Shown piece after piece: positions 44,620 to 52,737 of a DNA stretch of 64,000 bases. The stretch covers positions 1 through 64,000 of the forward strand of contig CAYMGM010000004.1 in NCBI GenBank assembly GCA_964390005.1, read 5' to 3'. Position 1 is the stretch's first letter; every line of letters starts with the position of its first letter. The notes under the pieces were generated by a model. That model was not told the origin of the DNA. It was given only the letters and a program-made list of their open reading frames with translations, and did no database searches. The DNA is from CAYMGM01 sp964390005 (GTDB taxonomy: Bacteria; Pseudomonadota; Alphaproteobacteria; UBA9219). The translations under genes were made by a program, and so were the position numbers.

Positions 44620-46440
44620 TTATTTGACCAGCGCATCGTAAGCAGGCGGCAAGGTCGCCCCCACCGGTTGCGTGCTTCCCAGTCCAGCCCGAAGGGCGGG
44701 GGTGATGACACCGCGCAGCGCGTGCAACGGGGCCATCGTTTGTTGCATGCCCGCGATTTCAAGCCCCAGATTTTTAAGGATTTTGAAGGCAAAGCTGGCC
44801 GGAGTTTCTGGGGCCGGGAAATAATACAGATGGACCAAATCCGTATCGGCCAGTTTCAGCTCTTTCTTCAATCCGTCGATCGTATCGGTCAGGCCGCCAA
44901 TCTCATCGACCAACCCAAGCTTTTGGGCTTCTTCGCCGGTGAAAACGCGTCCCTTGGCCAGATCGGGCATTTTCTCGGCTGGGATGTTCCGCGCTTTTTC
45001 GACGTTCGTCAGGAAAACGCGATAGGTTTCATCCATCATCGCATTGACGCGCGCAAGCTCGGCGGGTGAGAAATCCGTGCGCAGAGACCACAGGCCGCTA
45101 TTGCCGCCTAAATGGATCGTGTCAAACGTCACGCCCAGTTTCTGCAAAAGATCACCGATGATGAACTTGCCGCCAATGACGCCAATGGATCCGGTCAAGG
45201 TGCCGGGATCGGCATAGATCTTATTGGCGCTCATCGAAATCCAATAACCGCCCGATGCCGCCAGATCGCCCATCGACACAAAAACAGGTTTTCCGGCTTC
45301 GCGCGCGCGAACCAGCGCATGGCGAATGGTTTCCGAAGCCGACGGCGATCCGCCGGGGCTGTTGACCCGGAAAAGAATGGCATCCACATCTTTGTCTTCG
45401 CGCGCGTCGTCAAAGGCCTGCGCGATTTCGTCCGCCGCGACTTGTTCGTCTTCGGCAAGTTTTGCGGGGCCGCGCGGCGCGGTATCGACAATCATGCCTT
45501 GCGCCGTGATAAAGGCGATACCCTTTTTCGGCTCGGGTGTGCGGGGGCGATAGACCAGATATTCCATCGGATCCACGCGGACATAATCTTTGCCCGCTTT
45601 GGCTTCGACATCTTTCAGCATATCGTCTTCATAGCCGATAACGTCAACCAAACCTTTTTGCTTGGCTTCTTCTGCCGTGAAGGGACCTTCGGCCATCAGG
45701 CTGCGCGTTTGCGCGCCGTCTTTTTGCCGTCCTTTGGCGACGCCGTCGGCGATCTGGTCGCTTAGGCCCTGCATCAGGCGCGTCAGGTTTTCTTTCGCCG
45801 GGGCCGAAAAGGCGGTGCGCGTGACGTTCTCCATCGCGGATTTATATTCTTCGCGCTGGATAAAGGTCGCTTTGACGCCGATTTTCTCAAGCGCGTCTTT
45901 GGCAAAGGGCGCTTCAACGCCTAAGGTTGAAAAACCGACCGTTCCGACGGGTTGCAGCCACAGCTTTTCAAAAGCGCTGGCAAGGTAATAGGTTTTGTTG
46001 CCCAAGCCGAACGCGCCAAAATCGCTTCCGAAGGCATAGGCGAACTTGCCGTTTGCGCGGATTTTCTCAAGCGCTTTGCGTATTTCTTGGGTCTTGGCAA
46101 GGCTGGGGGCTTCGGTGCTGAAATGCGCAATCACACCTTTGACATGGGGATCGTCCTTGGCTGCATTTAACGCGCGCAAAAGCGTCGAAAGGCGCTGGGT
46201 TTCCGTCTCACGCATCAAGCTTTGCAGCGAAACCGAAAAGCCACGCGCCTGTTCCGTTACGGGAAGGGTGAAGTCAAGGTCCAAGACCATGCTTTCGGGC
46301 GGCTTGGGGGGCTCGGCCGGGGTCGAGCCATAATGGATGACAGCCCAAACGGTCAAAACAATCGATAAGGTCGTCAAGGCGCCTACGATGGCAAACAACC
46401 GGACGAAAAAACGGCGCAATGAAAGCGTAGAGAAAGACAC
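44620..46440 (-). CDS. sppA: signal peptide peptidase SppA, 67-kDa type
   Basis: SppA degrades cleaved signal peptides at the periplasmic face of the inner membrane. The 606-aa protein uses a GTG start at 46440, with AAAGGA upstream. It has one N-terminal transmembrane helix (about 10-32) and duplicated S49 protease domains. The nucleophile region is MGDLAASGGYWISMSANKIY with the catalytic Ser in ASGG. The catalytic Lys lies in GNKTYYLASAF of the first half. Length and tandem domains match the long SppA form. Confidence 0.94.
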   Translation of the reverse strand: MSFSTLSLRRFFVRLFAIVGALTTLSIVLTVWAVIHYGSTPAEPPKPPESMVLDLDFTLPVTEQARGFSVSLQSLMRETETQRLSTLLRALNAAKDDPHVKGVIAHFSTEAPSLAKTQEIRKALEKIRANGKFAYAFGSDFGAFGLGNKTYYLASAFEKLWLQPVGTVGFSTLGVEAPFAKDALEKIGVKATFIQREEYKSAMENVTRTAFSAPAKENLTRLMQGLSDQIADGVAKGRQKDGAQTRSLMAEGPFTAEEAKQKGLVDVIGYEDDMLKDVEAKAGKDYVRVDPMEYLVYRPRTPEPKKGIAFITAQGMIVDTAPRGPAKLAEDEQVAADEIAQAFDDAREDKDVDAILFRVNSPGGSPSASETIRHALVRAREAGKPVFVSMGDLAASGGYWISMSANKIYADPGTLTGSIGVIGGKFIIGDLLQKLGVTFDTIHLGGNSGLWSLRTDFSPAELARVNAMMDETYRVFLTNVEKARNIPAEKMPDLAKGRVFTGEEAQKLGLVDEIGGLTDTIDGLKKELKLADTDLVHLYYFPAPETPASFAFKILKNLGLEIAGMQQTMAPLHALRGVITPALRAGLGSTQPVGATLPPAYDALVK

Positions 46441-46540
46441 GAAGGCATTCCTTTGCTAAAACGACAGGAAGAGGCAGGCGAAAAGCTTCTGTGCTTTTAC
46501 GCCAAATTGATTTCGCTGTCATCCTTTCCGGCGAGGGTTT

Positions 46541-47998
46541 ATGGGCCAAGCGCGAGACATGACGATTGTTTGGTTTCGGCGTGATTTACGGGTGGCCGAT
46601 CACGCGGCGCTGGTCAAAGCCGCGGCGCTGGGGCCTGTTTTGCCCGTCTTTATTCTTGACGAAGGCGCGGGAAAGCCGCTGGGTCGTGCGGCGCGGGTTT
46701 CGCTGTACGCTGCGCTTGAAACCTTGCAGGCCGATTTAGCGCGTCTGGGGGGGCCGCTGTGGCTGGGCAAGGGGGACCCCGTTCGCCTGCTGCCTGCCTT
46801 GGCACAGCAACAAGGGGCTGGGCGCGTTTTTACAACCCGTCTTTATGAGCCCGCTATTGCCAAGCAGGAAAAGGATCTGGAAGAAGCCTTGCGCGAAAAG
46901 GGCGTCACGTTTTCGAGCTTCGATGGTTCTTATGCCTTTGCGCCGGGGGCGATTATGACAGGGGGCGGGGCCCCTTATAAAGTTTTTACGCCTTTTTATA
47001 AAGCTGCGCTTGCCGCGCCTTTGCCGCCGCCTTTGCCTGTTTGCAAGAAGATCCAAACGGTATCGGTGCGCAGTCCCCAGACGCTTCAATCTTTGGCTTT
47101 GCGGCCTCATATGCCCGATTGGGCGCAGGGGTTTGAACAAACGGGCGATGCCGCGCAGATGTTAGATGATTTTCTGACGGGGCCGCTTTCTTCCTATGCC
47201 AAGGATCGCGACTTTCCGGCGCGGGCGGGGACGTCGCTTTTATCGGCGGCGCTGCATTGGGGGCAGATAACCCCCGCGATGATTTTTGAAGCGTTGAAAA
47301 AAGAGCAAGCACGAAATCCCGGCAGCGCTGCCGGGGCCACGGCTTTTTGGCGCGAAGTGCTGTGGCGCGATTTTGCCGCGCAGCTTCTTTATCACTTCCC
47401 CGAAACGGTTTCGAGGCCGTTTCAAGCGGGCTTTGCTTCTTTTCCGTGGGGGCGGGCGGGGGAAGGGTTTGAACGCTGGCAAAAAGGGCTTACAGGTTTT
47501 CCGATCATCGACGCTGGGATGCGGCAATTATGGCAGACAGGCTGGATGCATGGGCGCGTGCGGATGATCGTCGCGTCGTTTTTGTGCAAAGACTTGTTGA
47601 TTCCATGGCAACAGGGCGAAGCTTGGTTCGCCGAAACACTGATCGATGCCGATAGGGCCAACAATGTGTTTGGCTGGCAATGGACGGCGGGGTGTGGGGC
47701 TGACGCTGCGCCCTATTTTCGTGTTTTTAATCCGGTGCGTCAGGCGCTGGCTTTTGATCCCGATGGGGCTTATGTGCGGCGCTATGTGCCCGAGCTGGCG
47801 GGGCTTGCCGGGGCCACGATTCATGCGCCGCATCAGATAGATTCGGTCCGCTTGGACCGGGCGGGCGTGCAGATGGGGCGCAACTATCCTGCGCCGATGC
47901 TGGATCACGCCAAGGCGCGCCAGCGCGCTTTGGCCGCCTATGCCCTTGTGACGGGGCGAAAAAAAGGCGTTTTTTCGCTGTCTGAAGGCGATGGTTAA
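46541..47998 (+). CDS. phrB: deoxyribodipyrimidine photo-lyase (class I CPD photolyase)
   Basis: This light-driven repair enzyme for cyclobutane pyrimidine dimers carries FAD and an antenna cofactor. The 485-aa protein begins (M)GQARDMTIVWFRRDLRVADH, with the true start either 46541 or the internal ATG at 46559. The FAD-binding C-terminal domain has GRVRMIVASFLCKDLLIPWQQGE and then DADRANNVFGWQWTAGCGAD followed by AAPYFRVFNP, the signature region of photolyases. It is divergent from sppA. Confidence 0.92.
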   Translation: MGQARDMTIVWFRRDLRVADHAALVKAAALGPVLPVFILDEGAGKPLGRAARVSLYAALETLQADLARLGGPLWLGKGDPVRLLPALAQQQGAGRVFTTRLYEPAIAKQEKDLEEALREKGVTFSSFDGSYAFAPGAIMTGGGAPYKVFTPFYKAALAAPLPPPLPVCKKIQTVSVRSPQTLQSLALRPHMPDWAQGFEQTGDAAQMLDDFLTGPLSSYAKDRDFPARAGTSLLSAALHWGQITPAMIFEALKKEQARNPGSAAGATAFWREVLWRDFAAQLLYHFPETVSRPFQAGFASFPWGRAGEGFERWQKGLTGFPIIDAGMRQLWQTGWMHGRVRMIVASFLCKDLLIPWQQGEAWFAETLIDADRANNVFGWQWTAGCGADAAPYFRVFNPVRQALAFDPDGAYVRRYVPELAGLAGATIHAPHQIDSVRLDRAGVQMGRNYPAPMLDHAKARQRALAAYALVTGRKKGVFSLSEGDG

Positions 47999-48166
47999 CG
48001 GCCCGCGTGCCCGCGCGCGTATAAAACTTGACAAAAGAGCTGATTTTCGGGACATTGCGGCGCTTGCGGAAGGTCAAGGCGGCTTTCCAGCGGGGGCGTT
48101 TGCGCCTCCAGCGCCGATCTTCGGCACAAACATAGCGCTATGAAATAGATAGAACAGGTTGCGACA

Positions 48167-48346
48167 ATGGCTAAAACAAAAAATGACATCAAGCTCGTCA
48201 GCACGGCTGGCACCGGCTGTTTCTACGTCACGAAGAAAAACCCGAAGAACAACACCAAAAAGCTTGAGCTGAACAAGTACGATCCCAAAGCTCGCAAGCA
48301 TGTTGTCTTCAAAGAAGGTAAGATCCGCGAAGGCAAAAAGTCCTAA
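48167..48346 (+). CDS. rpmG: 50S ribosomal protein L33
   Basis: The 59-aa basic ribosomal protein is MAKTKNDIKLVSTAGTGCFY followed by VTKKNPKNNTKKLELNKYDP and ending KARKHVVFKEGKIREGKKS. This matches L33 over its full length (KLVSTAxTGxFYVTKKN, LxKYDPxxRKHVxFKE). The zinc-binding cysteines of some L33 forms are absent. TTGACA at 48029 may be the -35 of its promoter. rquA follows 29 bp downstream. Confidence 0.97.
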   Translation: MAKTKNDIKLVSTAGTGCFYVTKKNPKNNTKKLELNKYDPKARKHVVFKEGKIREGKKS

Positions 48347-48375
48347 TCGGTTTAGGGCTTTATAAGGCTTTCTTC

Positions 48376-49158
48376 ATGACGCTTGCCAGCAAGACAGATC
48401 GGGATATCACTTCCGGGACCGCCCAAAATGAAAACAAGACGGCATTATCCAATGCCGCTGCTTTCGACGGGTCCGAGCTTCCTATTCCCGATTATCTTGA
48501 GAAGTATTATTGGTGGGCGTATGTCAGGCCGTGGGCTGTCCGCGTTTTTGAGCGTGACTGGCTGATCAATCTGATCCTTTGGGGCTGCTATAAGCTGTTG
48601 CGCAATGTGGCTCTTTCCGCCTGGGGCGAAAAGATCGCGGGGCGGACCCTTCAGATTTCCTGTTGCTATGGCTCGTTGACGCCGACGTTGGCGCGTCGGG
48701 TCGAAGCGGGCGGGGGGCAGTTGGACGTTATCGACGTTGCGCCCGAACAGCTTAAAAATCTGCGCCGCAAATTGTGGGACGGCGCGCCCGTTCACCTGAC
48801 ATTGCGTAATTCTGCGAATCTTGAAGGGTTTGCGGATGCTTCTTTTGATCGCGTCTTAATCTTCTTCTTGCCGCACGAACAGCCGCGCGATGTCCGCGAA
48901 AAAACCTTTGCCGAAGCGATGCGCGTTTTGAAGCCGGAAGGCGAATTGCAAATCGTCGAGTTTGGTCGCAGCAAATGGTGGCATCCGCTGCGGTACATTT
49001 GGTATCCGCCGCTGTTTGTGTTAGAGCCTTTTGCCCGTGACATGTGGCGGCGCGACGTGACCGAATGGCTTCCCGCCGAAGGCGCAGGCCTTGAGATCCG
49101 CCGCAAGATGCTGTTCGGCGATTTCTATCAGCAATTGCTGATCAAGCGCGTCCGATAG
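48376..49158 (+). CDS. rquA: probable rhodoquinone biosynthesis protein RquA
   Basis: RquA converts ubiquinone to rhodoquinone, the low-potential quinone needed for fumarate reduction under anoxia. The 260-aa protein shows the family's hallmark N-terminal region, IPDYLEKYYWWAYVRPWAV (37-55) followed by FERDWLINLILWG (58-70). A divergent SAM-methyltransferase fold then has motif QISCCYGSLTPTLA (93-106), DVIDVAPEQLKNLRRKL and FFLPHEQPRDVREKTF. The last is the H-E-Q-P segment shared with bacterial RquA and absent from ordinary UbiE/UbiG. It follows rpmG by 29 bp. The call rests on motif recall, not on a search. Confidence 0.82.
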   Translation: MTLASKTDRDITSGTAQNENKTALSNAAAFDGSELPIPDYLEKYYWWAYVRPWAVRVFERDWLINLILWGCYKLLRNVALSAWGEKIAGRTLQISCCYGSLTPTLARRVEAGGGQLDVIDVAPEQLKNLRRKLWDGAPVHLTLRNSANLEGFADASFDRVLIFFLPHEQPRDVREKTFAEAMRVLKPEGELQIVEFGRSKWWHPLRYIWYPPLFVLEPFARDMWRRDVTEWLPAEGAGLEIRRKMLFGDFYQQLLIKRVR

Positions 49159-49163
49159 CCTTT

Positions 49164-50036
49164 TTATTGAACAGCCAGAAAATCCACGGGATTGTTATCC
49201 TGCGTCGGCGGGCTATAGGTCGTTCCCGTGTAGGTGCCGCACGATGTGGTTTCTCCCGGATTCCAGTTATATAATGTTCCGTACATTTGGATGTTCGAAG
49301 AACCGGCAAAAGTCGTGATGTAACCGCATGTTGTGGTGCCGTGGAGCGATTCATAATCGCAGTGACTTTTTGTGCAGTCGGTGCCGACCACGCAGTAATC
49401 AGTCGTTGTGTAGGAATTATAACAAACATAATTTTTCAAGCGGACTTTTGTCGCGCTGCCAGTCACAACCTTCCAGGTCATGACCTGCGATCCCGTCGTG
49501 ATGGTTGCCGTCCGAGTCGTTGAATTTGCGGCAGCGGAATCCATTTCGACTTGTAACGTTTGGCCTTTAGAAATCGTCCCAGATGTAATCCAGTCGCCCC
49601 CGTTGACGCTTATCTTTGCTGAGCTGTCACCTGACACCGTGATAGGAAGAGTCTCTGCGCCATTATAAGTAATCGTTCCTGATTTTTGCAGTTGCCACCA
49701 TGTAGCTGGATTAATGTCTTGGAGCCCGTAGTAAGAGCCTGATGACGACGCAGAGATATTTTGCCAAGCGGTTCCATTGCAAATCATGAAAGATGTTCCG
49801 GTCCATTGAAGGAGGCCAGCATTAGCGGGGGTTGCAGCGTTGCATGTGTAATTTGTTGCTACGCCGAGCATGAGGGGGGCTTTGACGTAGGTTGAGCCAT
49901 TGCACTGTGCGATGCTGTCCCAGTCGGCGGCGTTTCTATCGCCTGAGCAACTTTTTCCGATGAGTTTCTCGGCGGCCAACGACGGATGGCAAAGGATAAG
50001 AAAGACTGAAAAACAAAGAAAGGATCGTGAAAACAT
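49164..50036 (-). CDS. secreted protein with N-terminal repeat domain and Ig-like domain, 290 aa
   Basis: The start at 50036 is chosen because GGAG lies 6 bp upstream. The signal peptide is MFSRSFLCFSVFLILCHPSLAA. Residues 23-95 form a Cys-containing domain also present in the preceding small gene. Residues about 105-185 resemble a bacterial Ig-like domain common in surface proteins (VSGDSSAKISVNGGDWITSG, then TLQVEMDSAAANSTTRTATI). The C-terminus is Cys/Thr/Tyr-rich with eight cysteines, likely disulphide-bonded. It is probably extracellular or periplasmic. It forms an operon with 50048-50365 (11-bp gap). Function unknown. Confidence 0.72.
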   Translation of the reverse strand: MFSRSFLCFSVFLILCHPSLAAEKLIGKSCSGDRNAADWDSIAQCNGSTYVKAPLMLGVATNYTCNAATPANAGLLQWTGTSFMICNGTAWQNISASSSGSYYGLQDINPATWWQLQKSGTITYNGAETLPITVSGDSSAKISVNGGDWITSGTISKGQTLQVEMDSAAANSTTRTATITTGSQVMTWKVVTGSATKVRLKNYVCYNSYTTTDYCVVGTDCTKSHCDYESLHGTTTCGYITTFAGSSNIQMYGTLYNWNPGETTSCGTYTGTTYSPPTQDNNPVDFLAVQ

Positions 50037-50047
50037 TTTTTTCTCCA

Positions 50048-50365
50048 TTAATTGAGGCTCATCCAATTGCTTCCATCGCATCCTTGCAATGCCGTTCCAG
50101 TCCAGCGGATAAGGCCTGCCGTTGTCGAAGCGCAGCAGCTATCGCAGCTTTCGTTGCTGTTTCCGGCAAAAAGGGGGGCTTTTTGGTAGGTATTGTCGAC
50201 GCATTGCACGATGGAGTCGTAATCAACGACGTTGGTATCGCCGGTGCAGGCCTTGCCGAGGATCTTTTCCCCGGCCTGCGCGTTTGTCACAAAAAGCAAA
50301 AAGAGAAAAAAGGCCGTCAGGAGGGCGCGACGTAGGTATCTGTATTTGTTGAAAACTGTGGGCAT
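50048..50365 (-). CDS. small secreted cysteine-rich protein, 105 aa
   Basis: The start at 50365 follows AGGGGAG at 7 bp; the frame stays open further upstream but that part overlaps the leader RNA. The signal peptide is RRALLTAFFLFLLFVTNAQA. The mature part begins GEKILGKACTGDTNVVDYDS and ends C-A-S-T-T-A-G-L-I-R-W-T-G-T...DGSNW. It is paralogous to the first 75 mature residues of the following gene (shared GKxCxGDxN, DSIxQC, YxKAPLxxG, AGLxxWTGT and CxGxxW). It has six cysteines and a likely disulphide-stabilised fold. Function unknown. Confidence 0.7.
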   Translation of the reverse strand: MPTVFNKYRYLRRALLTAFFLFLLFVTNAQAGEKILGKACTGDTNVVDYDSIVQCVDNTYQKAPLFAGNSNESCDSCCASTTAGLIRWTGTALQGCDGSNWMSLN

Positions 50366-50386
50366 GGTTTTTTCTCCCCTAGGTCT

Positions 50387-50521
50387 GAAAAACCACCAAG
50401 GGGCATTTGCCTTGGTGGTCGGGGAGTTAGAAAACCAATCGAACGAATGGTCGCACAGACCTTTGGGCATGTTTATCTTTCGATAAACCACCTTCGTACA
50501 TACGTCCGCACCTCCCCGACC
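50387..50521 (-). ncRNA. structured leader RNA with intrinsic terminator (riboswitch- or sRNA-like)
   Basis: Read on the minus strand, GGTCGGGGAG (50521-50512) pairs perfectly with CTCCCCGACC (50426-50417), a 10-bp closing stem around 85 nt. Inside, GTTTATC-GAAA-GATAAAC (50488-50471) is a perfect hairpin with a GNRA loop. GGTC-TGTGC-GACC forms a second hairpin, and ACGAA...TTCGT can pair across. Immediately after, ACCACCAAGG...CCTTGGTGGT (50419-50392) with a T-run is an intrinsic terminator sharing three bases with the closing stem. The small secreted-protein gene starts 22 bp later. I know no RNA family that matches. Confidence 0.6.
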
Positions 50522-50728
50522 TAAGGATCGAGGAGTGTTTAACGGCACACCAGCCGCGTTCGATCGAGGTTTCTACGCCCCAAAGACGTCTTTTTCCGTC
50601 TTCGCAAGAAGTATGCGTCGCGCCATTCTAAAAAGCAAATAAAGAAACGCTGGGGTTGTGGTGTATGAGATCTGTTCTGTGGATTTGATCATTCACGTGA
50701 TTTCCAGCCGGTGCGTTTTTTCTGCGCG

Positions 50729-50819
50729 GCCCTCTGGATTCCGCGCCAAGCACGCGATGACGCGGTTTTATGGGGCTTTTCCCTTTTTGTCATCCCCGCG
50801 AAGGCGGGGATCCAGAGGC
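50729..50819. repeat. inverted pair of REP-like palindromes
   Basis: The left copy (50729-50764) reads CCCTCTGGATTCC...GATGACG with a decayed centre. The right copy (50786-50819) reads GTCATCCCCGCGAAGGCGGG then GATCCAGAG. The two face each other, the same BIME-like arrangement as in the 140-bp repeats at 9.0-9.4 kb. ORFs across 50658-51184 are products of these repeats and I do not accept them as genes. Confidence 0.75.
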
Positions 50820-50861
50820 AGGCGACGCAATCCCGTCCCCTTCAAACAATTAAACATATAT

Positions 50862-51012
50862 GGCTGTTGTCGCTGATGAACCCCGAGAGATATTCTCATT
50901 GTCACAGTGGGGTTGCCGCAGTTTTGTGCATGGGTGGTCTTTGGCTGTGTCTCCTGCCGATGCGCTATCTGCGTGGCCCACTGGATCCCGTGCCAAGCAC
51001 GGGACGACGCGA
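50862..51012. repeat. decayed dispersed element and third REP-like palindrome
   Basis: At about 50862-50890, CATATATGGCTGTTGTCGCTGATGAACCCC is a diverged copy of the CATACCCATGGTGTTGCCGATGA box seen at 9418. At 50976-51010, GGATCCCGTGCCAAGCACGGGACGACG is another member of the REP-like family with its own stem (CCCGTGC / GCACGGG). No gene is supported between 50366 and 51090. Confidence 0.55.
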
Positions 51013-51090
51013 AAAAGTAGGGGATTATCTGTTTCCTTGGGGCATTGTCGCGGAGGCCGCTATTCTGGGTGGCATCCTGCTTCGCTCAAG

Positions 51091-52737
51091 CTATGCAGGA
51101 CGCTGTACCCCTGATGCAGCCGTGTTCTCCCCCCAAGAAGGCTCCACCGCCACGGTGGAGGAGGATAGAAGTTCTTGGGTGTAGGGGTGTTGGGGGGCGG
51201 TGAAGATTTGATCTGCCGGGCCTTGCTCGACGACAAGGCCGCTTTTCATGACGATGATATGGTGCGAAAGGGCGCGGACGACGCGCAGATCGTGGCTGAT
51301 GAAAAGATAGCCAAGGCCGCGCCGGGCCTGTAAGTCGCGTAGCAAGTCCACAATCTGGGCTTGAACCGACATGTCTAGGGCCGATGTCGGCTCGTCCAAA
51401 ACAACAAATTGAGGCTCAAGGATCATTGCACGGGCAATCGCGATGCGTTGGCGCTGGCCGCCTGAAAACTCATGCGGGTAGCGGTGGCGCAGCGCAGGAT
51501 CAATACCGACCTCTTCTAAAAGGGCGCAGACGCGGCTCTCTTTTTCGGCGGTGCTTATGCAGATTTTGTGGATGCCAAGGCCTTCGGCGACAATCGCGCC
51601 CACCGTCATGCGGGGCGAAAGACTGCCAAACGGGTCTTGGAAAACCATCTGCATATCGCGCCGCACGGCGCGCAAAGCCTTGGGCGACAGAGAGAATAAA
51701 TCCTTGCCGATGAACTGGATAGAACCCGTTCCTTTGATGAGACGTAAAAGAGCAAGGCCCAGGGTTGTTTTGCCCGATCCGCTTTCGCCCACGACGCCCA
51801 CCGTTTCGCCTGCGCGGACGCGCAGATCAATGCCATCGACGGCGCGGAAAACCGCGCGTGGAGCGAAAAGCTTTTTAGCGGGCAGGGGGAAGTGAACGCG
51901 AATGTCCTTGGCTTCCAAAACCGTTTGGGCCGATTCGGGGAAGGGTGGGGCCGATCCTTTCGGCTCCGACGCTAAAAGAAGTTTGGTGTAGGGGTGCTGC
52001 GGTTGACTGAACAGGCGCGCGATGGGGCCTTCTTCGACAATCGTGCCTTTTTGCATGACGATCGCACGGTCAGCGACGCGGCGCACAATGGTTAGATCAT
52101 GCGTGATCAGTAAAAGCGCCATCCCAAGTTTCTTTTGCAAGTCCTTGAGAAGGGACAAAATCTGAGCTTGAACCGTGACGTCAAGAGCCGTGGTTGGCTC
52201 GTCTGCGATCAATAGATCTGGGGTGTTGGCCAAAGCCATCGCGATCATAACGCGCTGGCGCTGACCGCCTGACAGTTGGTGCGGATAGGCATCAAGGCGG
52301 CTTTCGGGGTCGGGAATGGCGACCAGATGCAGCAGCTCGATCACGCGCTTGCGGGCTTCGTCGCGCGTTTGACCTTGGTGCAGGACAAGAACCTCGGCAA
52401 CCTGTTTTTCAATCGTGTGAAGCGGGTTGAGCGAGGTCAGCGGCTCTTGGAAGATCATGGCGATCTTGCCGCCACGCAGCTGTTGCAGGGCGGCCTCAGG
52501 TGCGGCCTTGCCGTCTTGTAGAATGGTTTTTCCATCGAAATGGATGGACCCGCTGGGGTGGCGCGCAAAGGGGTAGGGCAAAAGCTGCAAGATCGACAGC
52601 GCCGTCACCGATTTGCCAGAGCCCGATTCGCCGACAAGGGCCAAGGTTTCGCCCTTGTCGATTGTAAAGGAGACGTCGTGGACGACAGGCGTCGCGCCAA
52701 AGGCGACGTTCAGGCGGTCAAGGGCCAGCAAGCTCAT
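51091..52737 (-). CDS. yejF: peptide ABC transporter ATP-binding protein YejF (two fused ATPase domains)
   Basis: The start at 52737 overlaps the yejE stop (ATGA), giving 548 aa. It has two ABC cassettes in tandem, each with Walker A GESGSGKS/T (first near residue 38, second in GETVGVVGESGSGKTTLGLA), LSGGQ/FSGGQRQR signatures, and Walker B LLIADEPT / FVVLDEPT. This is the YejF/DppDF fusion that powers the YejBE importer. The last 15 residues run into decayed repeats and are probably not conserved. Confidence 0.95.
   Translation of the reverse strand: MSLLALDRLNVAFGATPVVHDVSFTIDKGETLALVGESGSGKSVTALSILQLLPYPFARHPSGSIHFDGKTILQDGKAAPEAALQQLRGGKIAMIFQEPLTSLNPLHTIEKQVAEVLVLHQGQTRDEARKRVIELLHLVAIPDPESRLDAYPHQLSGGQRQRVMIAMALANTPDLLIADEPTTALDVTVQAQILSLLKDLQKKLGMALLLITHDLTIVRRVADRAIVMQKGTIVEEGPIARLFSQPQHPYTKLLLASEPKGSAPPFPESAQTVLEAKDIRVHFPLPAKKLFAPRAVFRAVDGIDLRVRAGETVGVVGESGSGKTTLGLALLRLIKGTGSIQFIGKDLFSLSPKALRAVRRDMQMVFQDPFGSLSPRMTVGAIVAEGLGIHKICISTAEKESRVCALLEEVGIDPALRHRYPHEFSGGQRQRIAIARAMILEPQFVVLDEPTSALDMSVQAQIVDLLRDLQARRGLGYLFISHDLRVVRALSHHIIVMKSGLVVEQGPADQIFTAPQHPYTQELLSSSTVAVEPSWGENTAASGVQRPA

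Noticed and set aside
48029..48060. Promoter of rpmG at TTGACA
   Set aside because: The -35 is good, but no convincing -10 lies 16-18 bp downstream, so I mention it only as a possibility.
50417..50521. tRNA-like or tmRNA-like gene: closing stem followed by ACCA
   Set aside because: The stem end CCCGACC-ACCA mimics an acceptor arm, but there is no D-arm, anticodon arm or 5-bp T-stem at correct spacing, the interior is too long, and no tmRNA tag reading frame is present.
50387..50600. Retron ncRNA, diversity-generating template or group II intron fragment
   Set aside because: No reverse transcriptase gene lies nearby, and the structure lacks domain V-like or msr/msd features. A GUGCGAC string inside the leader is insufficient.
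50658..51184. Overlapping ORFs in the repeat region
   Set aside because: They are translations of REP-like palindromes and their flanks; frames and composition change across the repeats.
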